A stretch of DNA of 64,000 nucleotides. Source: Brachynemurus nebulosus (Eukaryota; Arthropoda; Insecta; Neuroptera; Myrmeleontidae). The stretch spans positions 1,178,001 through 1,242,000 of the forward strand of contig JAPWDM010000005.1 in assembly GCA_035578155.1 (NCBI GenBank), given 5' to 3'. The notes under the pieces were generated by a model. That model worked only from the letters and a program-made list of their open reading frames with translations, did no database searches and was not told the DNA's origin. Of this stretch, positions 57,862-64,000 are shown piece by piece (positions within the stretch are counted from its first letter, which is position 1; each line of letters starts with the position of its first letter). The position numbers and the translations under genes are program-made.

Positions 57862-58442
57862 TAGTACGGGAGGTAGCGTTGTATTGTCATTAGTGATTTT
57901 TGGCCAAATAAATTCTACTTTAAATATTAGATTAGTACCCAATAATTATCAAACCGGGCGTCAGCCGTCGCACCCGCGGTAGACCTAAAAGAGGCAGCGA
58001 ATTTAATTTAGCGAGTTTTATGCTTTTTGACATTTAGAACTGTCAAATATTGTCCACTGATTTTACATTACAAAAAATTGTTATTGTAGTTATTAATTTC
58101 CATAGTTATGTTTGACTAGAATAGAATAACCGAACAAAATATAGCTAAAAAAATTATTTCTTTAATTAACTTTTTTTAAATTAATTTCAATCATAGCAAG
58201 TTAAATAAATCGTTAATCAAACAAACAATTTTCTTGTAATGTAAAATCAGTGGACAATATTTGGCAGTCCTAAATATCAAAAAGCAGGGAAAAATTAAAC
58301 TCGCCGCCTCTTTTAGGTCCATCGCGGGGACGACGGCTGACCCCCGTTTTGATGATTATTAGGTAGGTACTAATCTAATATATAAAGTAGAATTCATTCG
58401 GCCTAAAATCACTAATGAAAATACAACGCTACCTCCCGCGTA
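57862..58442. mobile_element. 580-bp foldback with ~220-bp ends
   Basis: Left 57862-58083 and right 58217-58442 are inverted copies, about 85% identical by eye, sharing GGGAGGTAGCGTTGTATT, TCATTAGTGATTTT, TATTAGATTAGTACC, GTCAGCCGTCG, CCTAAAAGAGGC and TATTGTCCACTGATTTTACA. The outer ends read GTACG-GGAGG and CCTCCCGCGTAC. No certain target duplication and no protein. Confidence 0.85.
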
Positions 58443-59700
58443 CTATTATATTTATCGCACACATTTCCTCGTCTGTAACACCCTGTACATTTGTTTGTTT
58501 ATAGATATAATAACAATATATATCTTTTGGTGTGTTTGATTCACTATCTTAACGATATTCTTGAAGATCAATCTTCATCTATCATATTACGAACACGCCG
58601 ATGACATCGTTACTGCTGCTGAGAACATCAATCAGCACGGGATTTTCAGGAGGCGAACCGAACACTGAAGAAAACCTTTTGTAGCATCGCGTACCATACT
58701 ATAGTGTTACGTTACAACCGTACTATAACATGTTTACGTTAAATTGATGGTTTGATTGTAATCAAAAACTATAAATATAGTGTTTATTTTGAATGTGTGC
58801 GGTTTCTTCTGAGAAATACATGTATATTTCTTCATTTAAATTTTTATGTCATTAACAGGATAAATGCCGATGGTAATATAAAGTTTAATAGACTCATAAA
58901 GGGATAATTTGGAATTTATAGCATGCTTAAATATTGTTTGTGAACAGAATAATTTCTACATTCCAAATTAAATAATTCATTAAAAAGAATCTTACAAGTT
59001 CAAACAGTCACTAAAATGTATATAATGCAAAACTAATAGAAAAGACGTTTATCAAGCCACGTTTTCGATACGTTTCAAAAATTATCCTTTCGAGAAATAT
59101 CATTTCAAAAATCGACAAAATTACGAGACAGGTTATATTTAGTATTTTAATGTTTGAATAGTTTGTAGCGCTTACATCACAGTATTTTGCACAGGAGAAG
59201 GACAACAACAATTATACTGGACTATCATTTCAAACGATACACTGCACAATTATAACACAATACACAGTATAATTATAAAAATCATTGACATCGTGAACAT
59301 AAACAAACATGACGTGGAATAGAATGTATAATCTAGAAATCGAAACACAGCGCCATCTATCGAGTGTCTACACAATCTAGATGTCATACGATGTTAGATT
59401 AAATTATAGGTAAGATTTATAGGTCAATTCAATCGTATATTCCAAAATTCTGTGCAAAATCAATTATTTATAGCACTTGACCCTGCTCGCCCAATGACTC
59501 TAAAATAACTATCTTCATATTTTATTAGGATGGCTAATTTCCGCACCGTAAGAACTTAGAATGGGTACCTATACCAACAGTTTTAGAAATGTTTCTATTT
59601 TAGGCCCTTCAAGTCGTCAAGTCATGGGCAACCATTTTAACGTCACTTTCATCTTTCACAGAAATCTCAACAGTACTTAATTAAAAATTGTCAATTTTCT
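58443..59700. other. No gene seen
   Basis: Moderately AT-rich. The minus-strand frame 59011-59211 lacks motifs. No element ends recognised. Confidence 0.5.
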
Positions 59701-59734
59701 TCAGTTTAGGTTACGAATATATAATAATATCGGA

Positions 59735-60038
59735 TAGTGTTTCGGATACGGTTACGGTTACGAATAATTACTTTTTGTGAAACTTCTCTTTCTAGAAAAA
59801 CGAGGAAAATTGTACCGAAAAGTGAACGCTAGACACGAATCAACAGAAATCTATCAAGAGAAGCACATGCAGCAAAAATTTTCTTCGATAAAACTCTGTT
59901 TTCCAATAGCAGTTGTCTGTTATTATCTAAAACAAATTTGAAACTTTATTTTCGGATACGGTTTCGGTTACGGATAATTAATTATTTCGGATATTTGGTA
60001 ATATCGGTTACGGTTACGGATATCCATAACATCCCTAA
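59735..60038 (-). mobile_element. hAT-type end with GGTTACGG repeats
   Basis: Read on the minus strand it begins TAGGGATGTTATGGATATCC, then repeats CGTAACCG and ATCCGAAA at 59938-60020 and 59735-59775. The TAGGGATG start matches the nested hAT at 32037-32459, and the same kind of subterminal repeats are present. Opposite end not found. Confidence 0.55.
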
Positions 60039-60830
60039 TATAGTGTATCTTTTTTTATTCCTGACTCAAAGCTAGCATTCCTTTAACAAATATATTTTAT
60101 CATTTATTAGATAAAGACAAAATATAGTATATAAATTCAAATCACTGCTGTTATCTTTTTCTGTAATGACTATTTAACTTTTTAAACGATTTTTTAAGTT
60201 GTCTCTCTATGTATCTCTACGACCTATACATTGTAAACGTAGAGGACCGTTCCGACCGGTACGATCGTTCGTAACACGCCCGCAACTTGCCTGCAACATG
60301 GCACGTGGCACAATGCGATCAAATTGGGCATTCACGCCAGTGCGGCCACCTCATAAAAACTATTTTTATAAAAATACAATATAACCAAACAAGTGGATAA
60401 ACGTGTCAAACATAAAAGGCTTTGAAATTGTAGGTATAAAAGGGCATAAAATTATGTATATTTTAAGTAAACATACTTTGTGTACCTATAACTTTTATAA
60501 AATTTAAAAGTCTCCTCTAACCTTTAAATTTGGAATTAAGCTAGAAGTTAAATTCGTTAAACGAATCATCCTTTCATTTAATAAACTAACTTTTATTTAA
60601 CTTTCATTTAATAAACTAAATTTTAAATAAGTATTATTTAAAAATTTTGTATTTGCCTAATGTTAAACCCAAAAGATGAAACAAAATTATAAAAAATAAT
60701 TTACGAATACTTGACCGATATAATGGATTTAAAATTGTGTATTATTTTAATTGCACTAGTAAAAACATTTATGTTAAGATTTTTGGCCTAGAATATTTTT
60801 TTAAAATTATTAAAGCTTTTTGGTTTGGCC
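60039..60830. other. No gene confirmed
   Basis: Contains a GC-rich patch at 60235-60350 (CGCCCGCAACTTGCCTGCAA) and a near tandem CTTTCATTTAATAAACTAA at 60571 and 60601. The frame at 60199-60384 has no recognised product. Confidence 0.45.
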
Positions 60831-60835
60831 ATTTG

Positions 60836-60837
<2 letters not shown>

Positions 60838-60888
<51 letters not shown>
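60838..60888. repeat. (AT)n microsatellite
   Basis: About 25 AT units. Confidence 0.96.
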
Positions 60889-60891
<3 letters not shown>

Positions 60892-60909
60892 AAGTATTTT
60901 ATTACCTAC

Positions 60910-60990
60910 ACACTTCACAGTTCGTAAGGTGCCCGCAGACAGATTGCCCGTCAATTTGCCCGCAAAAACCAGATCGTATTGGTCTGAACA
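60910..60990 (+). repeat. GCCCGCA-rich repeat fragment
   Basis: GTTCGTAAGGTGCCCGCAGA, TTGCCCGTCAATTTGCCCGC and CAGATCGTATTGGTCTGAAC partly parallel 60266-60345 (GTTCGTAACACGCCCGCAAC). They may be ends of a GC-rich DNA transposon; orientation and limits are unclear. Confidence 0.35.
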
Positions 60991-61048
60991 CGTACATTTA
61001 AATAGATGTATTGAATTGTTCGTGCGGTCTACCGCAAGAACTAAAAGA

Positions 61049-61367
61049 AAAATACCCCTGTCGCAGCATCCTGCATAACATAGGGAATATCCATTTATAA
61101 AAATTAGTTTTTCTCGGAAACTAGTTGACATAGAATAATAGTTTAAAGACCTTTTTATGTAAGTTTTTCCCCTCTTTTAAATGGTGTACAAAAAATTTCA
61201 CAAAAATTTTTGAATAAGTGGAAATTTTGGCAAAAAATTAATTTTTGCAAGAACAAAACCCATGTTCCTGGCATCCGATGTGTCTAGCTGAAGAACTCAT
61301 CCAAGGGTTTGGGACTTCCAACATTTTCAACAAATTTCGTAAACCTAGGACATTTTGTTCGAGAGTT

Positions 61368-61447
<80 letters not shown>

Positions 61448-61574
61448 AATATTTTAGTGAATATTATTTTTGGTTTCTAGGCACCTTAAAACAAATTTCT
61501 GCCATAGTCCCGGGCTCAAGTCGCGTCATGATAGTGGCTGTAATAGCTGAATTCCATTCTGGAAATTCGCTAAA
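61049..61574 (+). mobile_element. Family A element, reference copy
   Basis: The most complete copy: AAAATACCCCTGTCGCAGCA-TCCTGC at 61049, ATAGGGAATATCCATTTAT, TTTTTCTCGGAAACTAGTTG, GAACTCATCCAAGGGTTTGG, GTTCGAGAGTTATC, (AT)n at 61371-61444, TTTTAGTGAATATTATTTTT, CCTTAAAACAAATTTCTGCC, CCCGGGCTCAAGTCGCGTCA and GGAAATTCGCTAAA at 61574. Inside the left end, TAGCGAATTTCC (as in other copies) is the inverted form of GGAAATTCGCTA at the right end. No protein is encoded. Class unresolved: end hairpin plus CTAA is Helitron-like, inverted 12-mers are MITE-like. Confidence 0.82.
61371..61444. repeat. (AT)n microsatellite in family A
   Basis: About 37 AT units at the conserved core position of family A. 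Confidence 0.96.
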
Positions 61575-62480
61575 ATTAATGATCTCAACAAGAAAGTGAT
61601 ATTTGCGAAACATTTCCTTCCTTTACACACCTATACATTTAACAAAATTCAAATTAAAGAAATTTCAAAAATTTTATATAGGTAGACTTGAACAAGAACT
61701 AATCATTCAACTCCCTCCCTGTAGTCACAATGACAAACTAAACCCAAACTGATTAATTCCACCGACATGAAAGCACGGCAACCAAAAATAAAAAAGTCCA
61801 CATGAAGGCGCATTGTTCAGATTTAATCATTTGTACTAGATGACTACGGTTTACGGATGTCTGCTTACACATCTCACATACATACTAAAAGCTACACACA
61901 AACATACATAACCTACACATTGTATTATTTTTAGGGGTAACTAAATACTATAAGATTATCTTCTAATCAGATTTATTTAAATTATAGGATTTTAATTTTG
62001 ATTCCCCATTTTCTACGCACTTCCTCTCTCGCCTGTCTCCTGTTAATATTATCAAATTGACACATTTTGCCCGTGTGTCGTTAATCAAAGCATCAAAGCA
62101 ATAATACAACAACACTAGCGGTGGTTACGTAAAAAGAATCAGCTGCTGTGTTACGTAACTGTCACAATTGTGACAAGTGACGAATTGAAATACTGTGTAC
62201 AGAAACATCAACAATATAACCACTAATTTTTTAAAAATTATTCGTATTAAATTTAGTTACCGTAAAGTTTTGCAACTAGATATAAATTTTGTCAAAGACT
62301 TTTTGTTAAGTTTTCAAAACTGAATCAAATTTTTCACTGTTTCGCCAACTTTCTCTTCCGAAAAGCTGACAACCCAGTTACAGGACACTCTCATCCCGTA
62401 GCCAATGCTACACTTCATGAACAAAAAACTCAAATTTTAAGTACAAAAACTTTTTTAATATGAAAATGAAAAAACCGTAT
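61575..62480. other. No gene seen
   Basis: Moderately AT-rich, no open frame or element end recognised. Confidence 0.5.
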
Positions 62481-62819
62481 CATGTTTTTGTAAGGCCGGG
62501 TGAAAGCATTTTCAAATGAAATTATCAGGAATAAAGTTGTTGCAAATTTTTCAAAAATTTTCCCTCAGTTGAAGTTAGGTGCAAAAATTTATTTTTCAGT
62601 TTTCATTTAATAATAGCTCACAAAAATTTAAAAAATTTTTCAACACTGATAGAGGAGATAAACATCTGAAAAAAATACGAAAAATTTACAACTCTCCTGA
62701 ATTTATGAAAAAAATTTTCACCTTAAAATAATAGAGACATTTTAGAACACCTTCTATCCAAGTTTCATCGATTTTCATAAATCAAACAGAAAGAAAATGA
62801 AAAAATAAAAAAATTTCAA

Positions 62820-62960
62820 TTTCTTCAAAATGCTTAAAACGGCGAAAATTTCAGTATTACTAGACAAAATGTGGACAAATTTTGCCCCTTTTAATACCTT
62901 ATATAAATTATTTTGAGTCTGATTTCATGTTTCTAACCCCAGACACCTTAACAACTGGAA
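62820..62960 (-). repeat. Dispersed repeat family B, copy 3
   Basis: Minus strand reads TCTGGGGTTAGAAACATGAA, ATCAGACTCAAAATAATTTA and TAAGGTATTAAAAGGGGCAA, matching 2866-2935. The preceding 62480-62820 may belong to the same element. Confidence 0.6.
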
Positions 62961-64000
62961 ATATTTTATCCAGCTTTTTAATTTAATTGGTTGCTTAGAT
63001 TCTTAAAAGTTTAAATATGATGGAAAACAAAACTGGAGTAACTTCTTGTTTGTCAGTGAATTGAATAATACTGATATTTTTAAAACGTCCAATTTCATAT
63101 AAAAATAAAATAAAAACTTAAATAAAATGGTTATGTTTGAAGATCCTCCCGCGCGTCTCTTGGTTGTTAATTCCATACTATTATCTTCCGTGCTTTAGGG
63201 TTTAAACACTTTAAACACTAGTTCAAAAACAAATTTTATTCTATATTGCTAAATAACTGACATCCATATACAATGTATACAAATATCGGTACACGTAAAA
63301 TTTAAACGGGCTGGCAAACTAAGTAATTTACATGTTTGAATATAAATTGTATTTGAATTTAAAGCACGGGCCGGTCACTAATAGAATAAAAGATTAAATA
63401 TATATTTTTATCAAAATTTATTATTTGATAAATTTAATTGTTATGTCCCGAATACAATTCACATTCAAATAATAATATATATTATGATACAGATAGTGTT
63501 TTGTTTGGTACATGCAAATGTTAAAATTCGCACGATGATTTGCACCTTTAATCTGTTAATGCATTGCTGGTATCACGATTCATTTTACACATACATATTA
63601 TCATACTTACATACTATGTATATATGTAAGTGTATGACATATATGCAATGTTGTTTGCCTATACAAGCTAGACGTAGTATGCATAATTGAAGGTACATAA
63701 TATAGTATATTGTTACGCAAATCCTTTTTTCGAGTTCAAAAGTACATTTTATTATTGTAAAAATCTTGTTAAATGTTAATTGTGCATTCATTTTGATTTT
63801 TTGCTTTTTTGTTAATGATAAGAAAGCCAGAGAAATCTTACAATTTTAATTTTCCGACGGTAAAATCAGCAAGCATTGCCGAAATTTTCGATTCAAATTT
63901 AAACAAATGAAGACGAAATTAATTTAGTTATATTTAAGTGTTTTAATCGGACTCATAAATAAATTTTCAATCAATTGATAACTTTGTCTGCCCGTATTTT
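62961..64000. other. No gene confirmed
   Basis: AT-rich. A weak hairpin lies at 63600-63642 (TCATACTTACATA/TATGTAAGTGTATGA). Frames at 63484-63690 and 63585-63791 (minus) overlap and lack motifs. Confidence 0.45.

Noticed and set aside
63595..63650. Possible microRNA precursor hairpin
   Set aside because: Short, AT-rich, with a mismatch and TATA-type loop; such dyads are common by chance in TATG-rich sequence.

Overview
The window reads as gene-poor, AT-rich nuclear DNA from an arthropod, most likely an insect. The reasons are the range of eukaryotic DNA transposons (hAT, piggyBac, PIF/Harbinger, mariner), non-LTR retrotransposon remains, tRNA-derived SINEs, poly(A) tails and at least twelve long (AT)n microsatellites. 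There are no operons, no bacterial-type genes, no CRISPR array and no rRNA. I find no complete host protein-coding gene. Most open frames in the window are random frames in AT-rich DNA or (AT)n read as alternating Tyr-Ile. The order or species cannot be fixed from sequence alone; a hemipteran-like insect is only a guess.

Layout. 0-5 kb: a broken transposon-type protein gene, a 5'-truncated R2-like LINE end between 88-bp direct repeats, the C-terminal zinc finger of a piggyBac transposase, and an old SINE. 5-10 kb: an 882-bp piggyBac-type element with exact TTAA ends, a hAT-like fragment, then an inverted array of about 110-bp monomers, each carrying a perfect heat-shock-element motif. 11-14 kb: an unclassified repeat (called family A here) and a 499-bp foldback with 239-bp arms differing at one base. 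18-25 kb: a short foldback MITE, a Harbinger element with TAA target duplication and a broken transposase, two 460-bp inverted repeats about 3.2 kb apart, a SINE, and a 160-bp-period tandem array. 25-33 kb: a GC-rich retroposon with a 15-bp target duplication and a hAT inserted inside another hAT-like element. 34.7-36.7 kb: a 1955-bp hAT element with an exact 8-bp target duplication.

37-48 kb: hAT-C dimerisation remnant, minisatellite, a MITE caught in one of two copies of a repeat (filled and empty site), a hairpin element, a truncated mariner inserted in an (AT)n tract, and a weak Cys-rich coding candidate. 48-51 kb: a family A element split by a piggyBac-type MITE and two SINEs. 51-64 kb: a possible signal-peptide first exon, an AT-rich palindrome, two large foldbacks (55.7-57.2 and 57.9-58.4 kb), hAT ends and a near full-length family A element.

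How the parts work together: they do not form a pathway. The window records repeated insertion, nesting and inversion of mobile elements. Two points deserve attention: the heat-shock-element array at 9.3-10.1 kb, and family A, which carries an (AT)n core and helps seed the microsatellites. All family names rest on motifs and end structures read by eye; no database search was run.
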